Part shown: one piece after another, positions 43,485 to 52,656 of the stretch
Layout: each line of letters opens with the position of its first letter
Numbering within the stretch: position 1 is the first letter of the stretch
From: Methylopumilus universalis
GTDB taxonomy: Bacteria; Pseudomonadota; Gammaproteobacteria; Burkholderiales; Methylophilaceae
Strand: one strand, 5' to 3'
Length of the DNA: 64,000 nt
Assembly (NCBI RefSeq): GCF_006363895.1
Contig: NZ_CP040953.1
Made by a program: the position numbers and the translations under genes
Notes under the pieces: generated by a model
Databases searched by the model: none
The model's input: the letters and a program-made list of their open reading frames with translations, nothing else
What the model was told of the DNA's origin: nothing

Positions 43485-44140
43485 CGATTAAGATCGTCTA
43501 GCTTTTGATAGACTTCAATTTTATTTTCTTCGCAAAAATGTTTCCACTCGAAGAAATTTGTCCAGTCACTTAAAAAAATAAAATCTAAATTATTCTTCTT
43601 TGCAACTTGATAGTCATATTTTGAATCGCCAATAAATAAAGCAGGCGCTTGTCCTGTAGATTTTTTTAATTCGCGCGCCACAATTTCTTCTTTAGAATCA
43701 GGGCTTCCAAAAATACCAACGTCAAAATATTTTAATAATGATTTTCTAGAAAAAAGCCGAATAATTTCTTCTTGATCACCACCGGAAACAATCATCCAGT
43801 GAGCCTGTTTTGTTTTTTCTCTAAGATTTTCTAGGCCTTCAGCGATATCACAATTTTCAAGTAGTCTCTCAACTTCAATGTTTAATTGTCTTAGCAAATG
43901 ATTCATGGCTGACTCATCTGCTGGCTTTTTAAGTATGGTCTCTAAAAAATAAGCAAATTTAATGTTTCTAGATATGCCCGTATATTCGATGTGATGGTTA
44001 ACTAGCCTCATAGCATCTTCTTCGGATGCTCCGAATTCTAATGCAGTTAACCGATATGCTTCTATTTTTAAAAAGTTTGAATTTAGAACAACCCCATCAC
44101 AATCAAATAGGATTGTTTTATATTGGGAAATAGGCAGCAT
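43481..44140 (-). CDS. HAD-superfamily phosphatase
   Basis: A 219-residue HAD-IA type hydrolase. The nucleophile motif I is FDCDGVVLNSN near 13-23, motif II is MIVSGGDQEE near 117, and motif III/IV is ALFIGDSKYDYQVAKKN near 168-184. The substrate is unknown; phosphoglycolate-like or sugar phosphates fit. It is next to eda (15-bp gap) on the same strand and converges on waaF. A stand-in for the absent GmhB is possible, but its motif I is not the DRDGVIN type of GmhB. Confidence 0.8.
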   Translation of the reverse strand: MLPISQYKTILFDCDGVVLNSNFLKIEAYRLTALEFGASEEDAMRLVNHHIEYTGISRNIKFAYFLETILKKPADESAMNHLLRQLNIEVERLLENCDIAEGLENLREKTKQAHWMIVSGGDQEEIIRLFSRKSLLKYFDVGIFGSPDSKEEIVARELKKSTGQAPALFIGDSKYDYQVAKKNNLDFIFLSDWTNFFEWKHFCEENKIEVYQKLDDLNR

Positions 44141-44155
44141 TATTTTTGAATAATG

Positions 44156-44782
44156 CTAAAGACGTTGAATCGCACTGGCTTCTTTTGCTAGTTTTGTAAT
44201 TTCTACCCAATTTTTATTTGCGACAAGATCTTTTGGGGTTAGCCAAGTTCCGCCGCAGACAGGAACATTAGGCAGACTCAAAAAATCTGAAGCTGACTGA
44301 ACAGTTACGCCACCTGTTGGACAAAACTTAACGTCAGAAAATGGGCCTGCAAATCCTTTTAGAAGATTAATACCGCCTACTGCAACTGCAGGGAAAAGTT
44401 TTAAGAAATAATAACCATCATTATTAGCCATCATAACTTCGCTTCCTGTCGATACCCCTGGCAATAAAGGTAGTCCAATGTCCAAACAATGCTTTCCTAT
44501 TTCACTTGTATAGCCTGGACTCACTGCAAACTGACAACCAATTGACTTTACGGCTGAGGCATCTTCTTTAGTTCTTACTGTTCCAGCTCCAACGATAGCC
44601 TCCGGCAGATGCTTAATAATTCTATCCATAGCCTCCATAGCGCATGCAGTTCTTAAAGTGACTTCTAAAACTTTAATACCGCCTTCAAGAAGAGCTTCTG
44701 CCATAGGCACGGCATCTTCAACTTTATCAATCACAATCACTGGTATCACTGGTCCATAATTTACTAAATCTAATGTTTTCAT
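44156..44782 (-). CDS. eda: 2-keto-3-deoxy-6-phosphogluconate aldolase
   Basis: Cleaves KDPG to pyruvate and glyceraldehyde-3-phosphate. The 208 residues show the catalytic GAGTVRTKEDA block near 65-75, VSPGYTSEIG near 88 and the Schiff-base lysine in FLKLFPAVAVGG near 125-137. FCPTGGV near 154 is typical. It follows edd by 15 bp. In RuMP-cycle methylotrophs this pair forms the cleavage branch giving pyruvate. Confidence 0.96.
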   Translation of the reverse strand: MKTLDLVNYGPVIPVIVIDKVEDAVPMAEALLEGGIKVLEVTLRTACAMEAMDRIIKHLPEAIVGAGTVRTKEDASAVKSIGCQFAVSPGYTSEIGKHCLDIGLPLLPGVSTGSEVMMANNDGYYFLKLFPAVAVGGINLLKGFAGPFSDVKFCPTGGVTVQSASDFLSLPNVPVCGGTWLTPKDLVANKNWVEITKLAKEASAIQRL

Positions 44783-44797
44783 ATTGTCCTTATATTA

Positions 44798-46612
44798 TCA
44801 AAGCCATGTGACTGCCCCTTCTTCGGCAGATAGCACATTTTTTCTCATGCCCGCGAATAACTCGCGGCCAATATCATGAGCATTATCATTTCTATGTTTG
44901 TCTGAGAGTGCTTCATATTCTCTTTCATGCCATGTATCTTCATCAACTAAAACATTGAGAGTCCCTACCAACGCATTCAATCGGATCGTATCCCCGTTGC
45001 GGATTTTTCCAATTGGTCCATTTGCTGAAGCCTCTGGACTTAAATGAATTGCGGCTGGAATTTTACCTGAAGCGCCACTCATTCTTCCGTCCGTAACTAT
45101 TGCCACTTTAAACCCTTTATTTTGAAGCACAGCTAGAGGTGGTGTAAGTTTATGTAATTCTGGCATTCCATTTGCTTTAGGTCCTTGGAATCTAACGACT
45201 GCAACAAAATCTTTTTCAAGCTCTCCTCTATCGAACGCGCTTAAAAGCTCTTCTTGTGTATCAAAAATAATTGCAGGACCTTCGATAATGTAACGATCTT
45301 CTGGTACAGCAGATATTTTAATGACTGATCGTCCGAGATTACCATTTAGCAATTTAAGTCCACCCGATTCACTGAATGGGTGATCTGCAGTTCTGACAAT
45401 AGTGTCATCACCACTTTTTTTAGGGAGGTCAGTCCAAATAATTTTGCCGTTTTCTTTACTAGGTTTTTTTGTATATTCTTTTAAGCCGCCTTCACTGATA
45501 GTCATGACATCCGGATACATGCATCCAGTCTCAATGAGCTCACGAATCACAAATGCAGGCCCACCTGCGGTTTGAAATTCATTGACATCAGCTTTGCCGT
45601 TTGGATAAATACTTGCTAATAATGGCGTTGACTTCGCAAGATCATGAAAATCTGTCCAGTCAATAATAATGCCTGCAGCTCTTGCAATCGCAACCCAGTG
45701 AATAAGATGGTTTGTTGATCCGCCAGTTGCTAGCAAGGCCGCCATCGCATTGACTATCACTCGCTCATCTACTAATTTACCAATAGGTTTGTTATGTTTA
45801 TTTTTAATAATATTCAGGAGAGATCGCACCGACTCGCGCGTAATTTCTTCTCTAATATCTTCCCGTGGATGAATAAATGCAGCGCCCGGAATATGAAGAC
45901 CCATAGCCTCCATTAACATTTGATTGCTATTTGCAGTTCCATAAAATGTGCACGTACCTTCACCATGATAAGCAGCAGACTCAGAAGCCAGCAATTCTTC
46001 ACGGCCCACTAATCCTTGTGCATATTTTTCACGTACTTTAGATTTTGAAGTATTATCGAGGCCAGTAGACATTGGTCCCGCGGGCACAAAAATTGTAGGT
46101 AAATGTCCAAAATGCAAAGCACCGATTAATAAACCAGGGACAATTTTGTCGCAAATACCCAGCATTAGAGCGCCATCATATACATCATGTGATAAGGCAA
46201 TTGCTGAAGACATCGCAATAGTATCTCGAGAAAATAAACTTAATTCCATACCTGGTTCGCCTTGTGTAATTCCATCACACATGGCAGGGACACCACCTGC
46301 TACCTGAGCAGTAGCATCTAGCTTATTCGCTTCATCGCGAATAATTGAAGGATAATTCTCATAAGGCTTGTGCGCTGAAAGCATGTCGTTATAAGCCGTC
46401 ACAATCGCAATATTAGGTTTCTTCTCACTAACAATTCTTAATTTGTCATTTTTAGGAAGAGCGGCGATTGCATGTGCCACGTTAGCGCAACCTAAGCGAT
46501 CTGCTCCTCGCTGCCTTTGAAGCATGGCATCTACGCGCGCCAAATAAGCAAGGCGTGTTGGTCTACTTTTTTCTTTAATTCTCTCGGTAATTTCGACTAT
46601 GGAATTTTTCAT
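44798..46612 (-). CDS. edd: 6-phosphogluconate dehydratase
   Basis: First Entner-Doudoroff enzyme, an iron-sulfur dehydratase of the IlvD/Edd family with 604 residues, typical for Edd. Conserved CDGITQGEPGMELSLFSRD near 146-165, the cluster cysteine in GICDKIVPGLL near 188, EGTCTFYGTANSNQMLMEAMGL near 216-237 and GGSTNHLIHW near 297. The edd-eda-HAD unit points the opposite way to the heptose genes around it. Confidence 0.96.
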   Translation of the reverse strand: MKNSIVEITERIKEKSRPTRLAYLARVDAMLQRQRGADRLGCANVAHAIAALPKNDKLRIVSEKKPNIAIVTAYNDMLSAHKPYENYPSIIRDEANKLDATAQVAGGVPAMCDGITQGEPGMELSLFSRDTIAMSSAIALSHDVYDGALMLGICDKIVPGLLIGALHFGHLPTIFVPAGPMSTGLDNTSKSKVREKYAQGLVGREELLASESAAYHGEGTCTFYGTANSNQMLMEAMGLHIPGAAFIHPREDIREEITRESVRSLLNIIKNKHNKPIGKLVDERVIVNAMAALLATGGSTNHLIHWVAIARAAGIIIDWTDFHDLAKSTPLLASIYPNGKADVNEFQTAGGPAFVIRELIETGCMYPDVMTISEGGLKEYTKKPSKENGKIIWTDLPKKSGDDTIVRTADHPFSESGGLKLLNGNLGRSVIKISAVPEDRYIIEGPAIIFDTQEELLSAFDRGELEKDFVAVVRFQGPKANGMPELHKLTPPLAVLQNKGFKVAIVTDGRMSGASGKIPAAIHLSPEASANGPIGKIRNGDTIRLNALVGTLNVLVDEDTWHEREYEALSDKHRNDNAHDIGRELFAGMRKNVLSAEEGAVTWL

Positions 46613-46757
46613 TTAATAGATTCGTTTGGTTGAATGAATAAAAATTTCTCTCTATGACAGATTATCCTAGAAACACTCAGTAAGCGTCAAACGATTAAAT
46701 ATGAATTAATTATATAAATGATTTATAGGCATTGATTTATATGAGAAAATTCTTTAT

Positions 46758-47717
46758 ATGGTTCGCATACTTATCATTAAAACATCCTCACTAGGCGATA
46801 TTGTTCACTGTTTACCAGTCATTAATGATATTAAATATTTTGTTCCTGAGAGCTCGATTGATTGGCTGGTAGAGGAATGCTTCGCAGATGTGCCGAGACT
46901 TCATCCAGGAGTTGACTCTGTTATTACGATCTCTTTGAGAACGTGGAAAAAAAATCTTAGAAAAAAGTCAACTTGGATTGGACTGTATAAATCTATTAAG
47001 GCTATCCGAGAAAATCATTACGACATTATTATTGATTTTCAGGGTCTTTTAAAAAGTGCTTTTTTTACTCTTTTTACTCGTGGGGATATTCATGGTTTTG
47101 ATAAAACCTCTATCCGAGAAGGAGCGGCCTCTTACTTTTATAAATTCACACATACTGTATCAAAGCAAATTCATGCAGTTGTTCGGAATCGAGAATTAGC
47201 CTCTAAATGTTTTCAATATGAATTGTTAGATCAGTCAGCTCATTTTGGATTAGAGATTCATAATATCAACAACTTCAATCTTTCTGAGCGCTATGTCGTT
47301 CTGATTCATGGATCTAGCAAAAAATCAAAGCAATGGCCTAAGGAGCATTGGCTCAAAGTTATTCAATTTTTCAATGGGCTAGGTTTAAGGGTCCTTTTGC
47401 CATGGGGTAATCTTGAGGAATATCATTTTTCTAAAGCTCTCCGTAAAGCCTCAACTAATTCTTTAGTGCTGCCTAAAATGAATATCAGTGATCTCGCTAA
47501 TGTTATTTCAGGAGCTAAATGCATCATAGGCGTTGATTCTGGACTCACCCATCTTGCCAATGCCGTGGGCATTCCAACGATTGGCCTTTATATGGATAGC
47601 AACCCTTACCTAACTGGCGTTTATCCTAATATTAAGGTGCCATCAGTTAACCTAGGTGAAATAGGTGTGACGCCCACCCCCGAATCCACGATTTCTCAAA
47701 TTGAAGCAATTATTTAA
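46758..47717 (+). CDS. waaC: LPS heptosyltransferase I
   Basis: Adds the first heptose to Kdo in the LPS core. A GT9 enzyme of 319 residues: ILIIKTSSLGDIVHCLPV near 3-20, DFQGLLKSA near 94, IHGSSKKSKQWPKEHW near 185-200 and GVDSGLTHLANAVGIPTIGLYM near 258-279. Separated from waaF by the oppositely directed edd block; the 145-bp gap to edd holds both promoters. Confidence 0.93.
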   Translation: MVRILIIKTSSLGDIVHCLPVINDIKYFVPESSIDWLVEECFADVPRLHPGVDSVITISLRTWKKNLRKKSTWIGLYKSIKAIRENHYDIIIDFQGLLKSAFFTLFTRGDIHGFDKTSIREGAASYFYKFTHTVSKQIHAVVRNRELASKCFQYELLDQSAHFGLEIHNINNFNLSERYVVLIHGSSKKSKQWPKEHWLKVIQFFNGLGLRVLLPWGNLEEYHFSKALRKASTNSLVLPKMNISDLANVISGAKCIIGVDSGLTHLANAVGIPTIGLYMDSNPYLTGVYPNIKVPSVNLGEIGVTPTPESTISQIEAII

Positions 47718-47726
47718 CTCTACCCC

Positions 47727-47754
47727 CTTGAAATTTACTACTTCACCCCCAAAT
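47727..47754 (+). promoter_or_regulatory. Sigma-32 heat-shock promoter of grpE
   Basis: CTTGAAA (47727-47733), a 13-base spacer, then CCCCAAAT (47747-47754) match the RpoH consensus CTTGAAA-N13-CCCCATNT closely. The grpE ATG is 46 bases downstream with AAAGG as ribosome-binding site. Confidence 0.88.
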
Positions 47755-47799
47755 TTGTTTTAACCCGCAGTATTTTTAAAAGATTTAAAAGGCAAAAAT

Positions 47800-48330
47800 A
47801 TGAACGCAGAAGATAAAAATAATACTCCTATAGATGAGTCAGAAAATCATTCAGATCAATCAACTACAGATAGTCCAGAAGATAAACTAAAGCTCCTTGA
47901 AGAAAAATTAGCTGAAGCTGAAGCGCAGGTTCTTTATGTTAAAGCTGAGGGCGAGAATATAAGAAAACGTTCTATTGAAGATATCGATAAAGCTAGAAAA
48001 TTTGCACTAGAAAGATTTAGCGGCGAATTACTTTCTGTGAAAGACAGCCTTGATGCTGCCCTTACTGTTGAAAATGCGAATCTCGAGAGCTATAAAAACG
48101 GGGTTGAGCTTACACAAAAACAATTAATCAATGTATTTGAAAAATTTGGTATCAATGAGATTAAAGCATTAGGTGAAAAATTTGATCCTAATCAACATCA
48201 GGCGATCAGTATGGTGGAATCAGAAGAAGAGCCAAATAAAATTTTAACAGTGCTTCAAAAAGGTTATCTATTGAACGAAAGAGTCATAAGACCAGCTTTG
48301 GTAACCGTCTCAAAAACTAAAAGTACATAA
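47800..48330 (+). CDS. grpE: Nucleotide exchange factor GrpE
   Basis: Releases ADP from DnaK. 176 residues: an acidic, disordered N-terminus (about 1-30), a long coiled coil (KLLEEKLAEAEAQVLYVKAEGENIRKRS, about 31-60) and a C-terminal beta domain with FGINEIKALGEKFDPNQHQAIS near 113-132. It has its own heat-shock promoter and lies just before dnaK. Confidence 0.95.
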   Translation: MNAEDKNNTPIDESENHSDQSTTDSPEDKLKLLEEKLAEAEAQVLYVKAEGENIRKRSIEDIDKARKFALERFSGELLSVKDSLDAALTVENANLESYKNGVELTQKQLINVFEKFGINEIKALGEKFDPNQHQAISMVESEEEPNKILTVLQKGYLLNERVIRPALVTVSKTKST

Positions 48331-48333
48331 GCT

Positions 48334-48360
48334 CTTGAAATATTCAAGATCATCCCAATT
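48334..48360 (+). promoter_or_regulatory. Sigma-32 heat-shock promoter of dnaK
   Basis: CTTGAAA (48334-48340) is followed after 13 bases by CCCAATT (48354-48360), close to the RpoH -35 and -10. TCTTGAA-ATA-TTCAAGA overlapping the -35 is an incidental or functional palindrome. Confidence 0.72.
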
Positions 48361-48400
48361 ATAGATCTATCAAATTAAACAGATTTTTTAAGGAAAAAAA

Positions 48401-50329
48401 ATGGCTAAAATTATCGGTATTGACTTAGGAACAACAAACTCCTGTGTGGCTGTCATGGAAGGTGGGAAGCCTAAGGTGATTGAAAATGCGGAAGGTGCTA
48501 GAACTACTCCTTCAATTATTGCCTATCAAGATGATGGCGAAATCCTAGTTGGCGCGCCTGCAAAAAGACAGGCAGTCACAAATCCAAAAAATACGTTGTT
48601 TGCTGTAAAGCGATTAATTGGTCGCCGTTTTGAAGAAAAAGAAGTACAAAAAGATATTGGCTTAATGCCATACGAAATTTCAAAAGCTGACAATGGTGAC
48701 GCCTGGGTAACAGTGCGTGATCAAAAAATGGCCCCACCCCAAATCTCAGCTGAAGTCTTAAGAAAAATGAAAAAAACGGCTGAAGACTATTTGGGTGAAG
48801 AAGTCACAGAAGCTGTAATTACAGTGCCTGCTTACTTTAATGATAGTCAACGCCAAGCAACTAAAGATGCCGGCCGAATTGCAGGTCTTGAAGTTAAACG
48901 TATCATCAATGAGCCTACCGCAGCTGCACTTGCTTTTGGTTTGGATAAACAAGAAGGTGATCGAAAGATTGCAGTATATGACCTAGGTGGCGGGACGTTT
49001 GACGTATCCATAATTGAAATTTCTACTGTGGATGGCGAACATCAATTTGAAGTGCTTTCAACCAATGGAGATACATTTCTTGGTGGCGAAGACTTTGATA
49101 ATCGCTTAATTGATTTCTTGGCAGATGAATTTAAAAAAGAAAATGGGCTCGATTTAAGAAATGACTTGCTTGCTAAACAACGCCTTAAAGAAGCAGCTGA
49201 AAAAGCAAAGATTGAACTTTCAAGTAGCCAACAAACTGAAGTTAATCTTCCTTATATTACTGCTGATGCGAGCGGTCCAAAACATCTTGTCGTTAAAATC
49301 ACGCGCGCAAAGTTTGAGTCTCTTGTAGATGATCTTATCGAAAGAACAATTGAGCCTTGCAAAGTTGCAATGAAGGATGCGGGCGTTTCTGGAAGTGACA
49401 TCACAGATATCATTTTAGTGGGTGGGCAAAGTCGTATGCCTAAAGTCCAAGAAAAAGTAAAAGACATCTTTGGTAAAGAGCCAAGAAAAGATGTCAATCC
49501 TGATGAAGCCGTAGCTGTGGGCGCTGCAATTCAAGGAGGTGTTCTTCAAGGTGATGTAAAAGATGTGTTGCTTCTTGATGTTACTCCATTGAGTTTAGGC
49601 ATTGAAACACTAGGAAGTGTTATGACTAAACTTATTAAGAAAAATACTACCATTCCTACAAAGGCATCTCAAGTATTCTCAACAGCGGAAGATAATCAAA
49701 ATGCTGTGACAATTCATGTGCTTCAAGGTGAGCGAGAGATTGCTTCAGGCAATAAGAGCTTGGGTCAATTTAATTTGACTGACATACCTCCTGCACAAAG
49801 GGGTTCGCCGCAAATTGAAGTAACATTCGACATCGATGCTAATGGTATCTTGCATGTATCAGCTAAAGATAAAGCTACTGGCAAAGAAAATAAAATTACG
49901 ATTAAAGCAAATAGCGGACTTAGCGAAGAAGAAATTAAAAAAATGGAAGATGATGCCGTTAAGTATGCAGATGAAGACCGTAAAATTAGAGAGCTTGTAG
50001 ATGTTAAAAACTCTGCAGATGGAATGATTCATTCAGTAAAAAAATCTATCACCGACCATGGAGATAAATTAGATGCTGCAGAAAAAGAAAAAATTGAAAC
50101 TGCTATAAAATCTCTAGAAGAATCTTTGAAATCTGACAATAAAGAAGAGATTGAAGCTAAAACAAAAGAGCTTATGGAATCATCGCAAAAACTAGGTGAG
50201 AAAATATATGCTGAACAACAAGCACAACAACCTAACTCTAACTCAGCACCTCAGGAAGAAAAAACGGTGGATGCTGAAGTTGTTGATGCTGAATTTGAAG
50301 AAGTAAAACAAGACAAGCAAGACAAATAA
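48401..50329 (+). CDS. dnaK: Chaperone DnaK (Hsp70)
   Basis: The 642-residue Hsp70. ATPase-domain signatures IIGIDLGTTNSCVAV (residues 4-18), IAVYDLGGGTFDVSIIE near 190-206 and ILVGGQSRMPKVQ near 340. The linker DVLLLDVTPLSLG lies near 388-400, then the substrate domain and an acidic, glutamine-rich tail. AAGGA precedes the ATG. The following terminator limits read-through into dnaJ. Confidence 0.98.
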   Translation: MAKIIGIDLGTTNSCVAVMEGGKPKVIENAEGARTTPSIIAYQDDGEILVGAPAKRQAVTNPKNTLFAVKRLIGRRFEEKEVQKDIGLMPYEISKADNGDAWVTVRDQKMAPPQISAEVLRKMKKTAEDYLGEEVTEAVITVPAYFNDSQRQATKDAGRIAGLEVKRIINEPTAAALAFGLDKQEGDRKIAVYDLGGGTFDVSIIEISTVDGEHQFEVLSTNGDTFLGGEDFDNRLIDFLADEFKKENGLDLRNDLLAKQRLKEAAEKAKIELSSSQQTEVNLPYITADASGPKHLVVKITRAKFESLVDDLIERTIEPCKVAMKDAGVSGSDITDIILVGGQSRMPKVQEKVKDIFGKEPRKDVNPDEAVAVGAAIQGGVLQGDVKDVLLLDVTPLSLGIETLGSVMTKLIKKNTTIPTKASQVFSTAEDNQNAVTIHVLQGEREIASGNKSLGQFNLTDIPPAQRGSPQIEVTFDIDANGILHVSAKDKATGKENKITIKANSGLSEEEIKKMEDDAVKYADEDRKIRELVDVKNSADGMIHSVKKSITDHGDKLDAAEKEKIETAIKSLEESLKSDNKEEIEAKTKELMESSQKLGEKIYAEQQAQQPNSNSAPQEEKTVDAEVVDAEFEEVKQDKQDK

Positions 50330-50343
50330 CCTTTAACCACAAA

Positions 50344-50370
50344 AACAACATCAGAAATTCTGATGTTGTT
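50344..50370 (+). terminator. Terminator hairpin between dnaK and dnaJ
   Basis: AACAACATCAG (50344-50354) and CTGATGTTGTT (50360-50370) form a perfect 11-bp stem with a 5-base loop. A T-rich tail follows. dnaJ starts 20 bases later, so only read-through or a hidden promoter would express it. Confidence 0.85.
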
Positions 50371-50390
50371 TTATTATTTGAAAAAATACC

Positions 50391-51512
50391 ATGGCAACTA
50401 AAAAAGATTATTACGAGATTCTTGGTGTATCTCGTGACGCTTCAGAAGATGAAATAAAAAAAGCTTATCGTAAGCTTGCGATGAAATTTCATCCTGATCG
50501 AAATCCTGATAATCCAAAAGCTGAAGAAAATTTTAAAGAGGCTAAAGAAGCCTACGAAATACTATCGGACTCACAAAAAAGAACAAGTTACGATCAATAT
50601 GGTCATGCAGGTGTAGATCCCAGCATGGGTGGCCCTGGATCTGGAGGATTTTCAGATTTTAATGACGCCTTTGGTGATATCTTTGGTGATATTTTTGGCG
50701 GTGGTCGTGGCGGTCAAAAATCTAATGTATATCGAGGGGCTGATCTTCGTTACAACATGGAAATCAGTTTAGAAGATGCGGCAAAGGGAACGGAAACAAA
50801 AATACGCATCCCTGTCATGACTTCTTGTGAGCCATGTAAAGGTAGTGGCGCTAAACCGGGCACACAACCCGTCTCTTGTGATACATGTCATGGCCATGGC
50901 CAAGTCCGAATGCAACAAGGGTTTTTCTCTGTACAACAAACATGTCCTAAGTGTCATGGCACTGGAAAAATTATCAAAGAACCCTGTTCAACTTGTCATG
51001 GAGCTAGTCGTGTCAAACAAACTAAAACACTATCCGTCAAAATTCCTTCAGGCATAGATGAAGGCGATCGTATTCGATTGTCAGGCGAAGGTGAATCCGG
51101 CATAAATGGTGGTCCACCAGGAGATCTTTACGTTGTAGCTCATCTTAAAAAACATGATTTATTTGAACGTGATGGTGGAAATTTGCATTGCGAAATGCCA
51201 ATCAGCTTTTCTACTGCAGCTCTTGGTGGCGAAATTGAAGTACCCACTTTAGACGGACATGCAAAAATGAAAATCCCTGCTGAAACACAAACTGGCGCTG
51301 TATTCAGATTAAAAGGTAAGGGCATTAAACCATTAAGACAAAGTTCACCTGGTGACCTTCATTGTCATGTTTCTATAGAAACACCCGTTAAGCTGACAGA
51401 CAGACAAAAAGAATTGTTAAAAGAGCTTGAAGAAATCAATCAATTAGATCGAGGCAAGCACAGCCCAAAATCAAAGGGTTGGCTTGATAAAATGAAAGGC
51501 TTATTTGATTAA
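50391..51512 (+). CDS. dnaJ: Chaperone DnaJ (Hsp40, type I)
   Basis: Co-chaperone that stimulates DnaK. 373 residues: J domain (1-70) with HPDRNPDNP near 34, a Gly/Phe-rich linker (about 76-110), four CxxCxGxG zinc repeats near 145-205 (CEPCKGSG, CDTCHGHG, CPKCHGTG, CSTCHGAS) and the C-terminal client-binding domains. The last repeat ends AS rather than GxG, a mild deviation. Confidence 0.97.
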   Translation: MATKKDYYEILGVSRDASEDEIKKAYRKLAMKFHPDRNPDNPKAEENFKEAKEAYEILSDSQKRTSYDQYGHAGVDPSMGGPGSGGFSDFNDAFGDIFGDIFGGGRGGQKSNVYRGADLRYNMEISLEDAAKGTETKIRIPVMTSCEPCKGSGAKPGTQPVSCDTCHGHGQVRMQQGFFSVQQTCPKCHGTGKIIKEPCSTCHGASRVKQTKTLSVKIPSGIDEGDRIRLSGEGESGINGGPPGDLYVVAHLKKHDLFERDGGNLHCEMPISFSTAALGGEIEVPTLDGHAKMKIPAETQTGAVFRLKGKGIKPLRQSSPGDLHCHVSIETPVKLTDRQKELLKELEEINQLDRGKHSPKSKGWLDKMKGLFD

Positions 51513-51902
51513 TTAAAAAGTGCCTGCTTGAATTAACTCAATTTTATAGCCGTCTGGATCTTCAATAAAAGCAATTACCGTTTTCCCATGTTGCATCGCA
51601 CCAGCTTCACGAACAACTTTTCCACCTTTACTTTTAATTAGCTCGCAAGTTTTATATGCGTCTTCAACTTCAATTGCAACATGCCCAAAAGCGTTACCTT
51701 TATCATATGATGTAACACCCCAATTATAAGTAAGCTCAATCACAGCATGGTCTTTTTCATCTCCAAAACCCACAAAGGCTAATGTAAATTTTCCCTCTGG
51801 ATACTCATGAAGTCTTAAGAGTTTCATGCCTAAAATATTAGTATAAAAAGTGAGTGATTTTTCCAAATCACTCACACGAATCATGGTATGAAGGACACGC
51901 AT
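51513..51902 (-). CDS. gloA: Lactoylglutathione lyase (glyoxalase I)
   Basis: Detoxifies methylglyoxal as its glutathione hemithioacetal. 129 residues in two babbabb modules; metal ligands lie in the N-terminal MRVLHTMIRVSDLEKS (His5), in IELTYNWG (Glu), in GHVAIEV (His near 74) and in FIEDPDGYKIELI (Glu near 122). It converges on dnaJ with no gap. Confidence 0.94.
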   Translation of the reverse strand: MRVLHTMIRVSDLEKSLTFYTNILGMKLLRLHEYPEGKFTLAFVGFGDEKDHAVIELTYNWGVTSYDKGNAFGHVAIEVEDAYKTCELIKSKGGKVVREAGAMQHGKTVIAFIEDPDGYKIELIQAGTF

Positions 51903-51904
51903 AT

Positions 51905-52162
51905 CTAATTCACTTTGTCTTTCTGCAGTTGATGATATTTGAGCATAAGATCTTCTTTAGACTCTGTGTATTCAGGATGGAGAGGAATACAATCTACCGG
52001 GCATACTTCTTGGCATTGAGGCTTATCAAAATGTCCAACACATTCCGTACATAACTGTGGATTAATTTCGTAAATGTTAACCCCCTGATAAATTGCATTA
52101 TTTGGACATTCAGGCTCACATACATCACAGTTAATACATTCGTCCGTAATCATTAATGCCAT
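51905..52162 (-). CDS. YfhL-type 2[4Fe-4S] ferredoxin
   Basis: An 85-residue ferredoxin. First cluster motif CINCDVCEPECP near 10-21. The second group CTECVGHFDKPQCQEVCPVDC near 38-58 has the extended insert typical of the YfhL/Alvin family. Low-potential electron carrier of unassigned partner. It lies 2 bp from coaD and gloA, a common neighbourhood in betaproteobacteria. Confidence 0.93.
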   Translation of the reverse strand: MALMITDECINCDVCEPECPNNAIYQGVNIYEINPQLCTECVGHFDKPQCQEVCPVDCIPLHPEYTESKEDLMLKYHQLQKDKVN

Positions 52163-52164
52163 GA

Positions 52165-52656
52165 TTAACGTCCAGTTTTTTTCATAGCATCCTTGACGAT
52201 TGGAGATACAAATTGCTCTATATTCCCACCTAGGGTAGCGACTTCTCTAACTAAGCTCGAAGATACAAAAGTAAATTGCTCAGAAGGTGTTAAAAAAAGC
52301 GTTTCAACATTTGGATATAATTTACGATTCATGCCTGCTAATTGAAACTCGTATTCAAAATCAGAAACAGCTCTGAGCCCCCTAATAACAACTTGAGCAT
52401 TTTGTGCTTCAACAAAGTCCATTAAAAGCCCATTAAAACCAATAACTTCAATTTCTTTGTACTCTTTAAATACAGCCTTCACTAAGCCTACTCTTTCCTC
52501 AAAAGAGAAAAAGCATTGTTTACTTGAATTGGAAGCGACAGCCACAATAACTTTATCGAAAATTCTTGTGGCACGATGAGCAATATTTTCGTGACCTAAT
52601 GTAATAGGGTCAAACGTTCCTGGATAGATAGCAATAGCTAAGTTAGATTGAGTCAT
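52165..52656 (-). CDS. coaD: Phosphopantetheine adenylyltransferase
   Basis: Penultimate step of coenzyme A synthesis. 163 residues with the nucleotidyltransferase motif YPGTFDPITLGHENI near 12-26 and the ISSSxVRE-like FVSSSLVREVA near 128-138. RGLRAVSDFEYEFQLAGMN near 93 is characteristic. It overlaps the end of rsmD by 14 bases, and the rsmD-coaD pair is conserved. Confidence 0.96.
   Translation of the reverse strand: MTQSNLAIAIYPGTFDPITLGHENIAHRATRIFDKVIVAVASNSSKQCFFSFEERVGLVKAVFKEYKEIEVIGFNGLLMDFVEAQNAQVVIRGLRAVSDFEYEFQLAGMNRKLYPNVETLFLTPSEQFTFVSSSLVREVATLGGNIEQFVSPIVKDAMKKTGR

Noticed and set aside
46654..46660. CTGTCAT half-site on the minus strand upstream of edd
   Set aside because: There is no second repeat at 11-bp distance on either side; a lone heptamer is expected by chance in AT-rich sequence.
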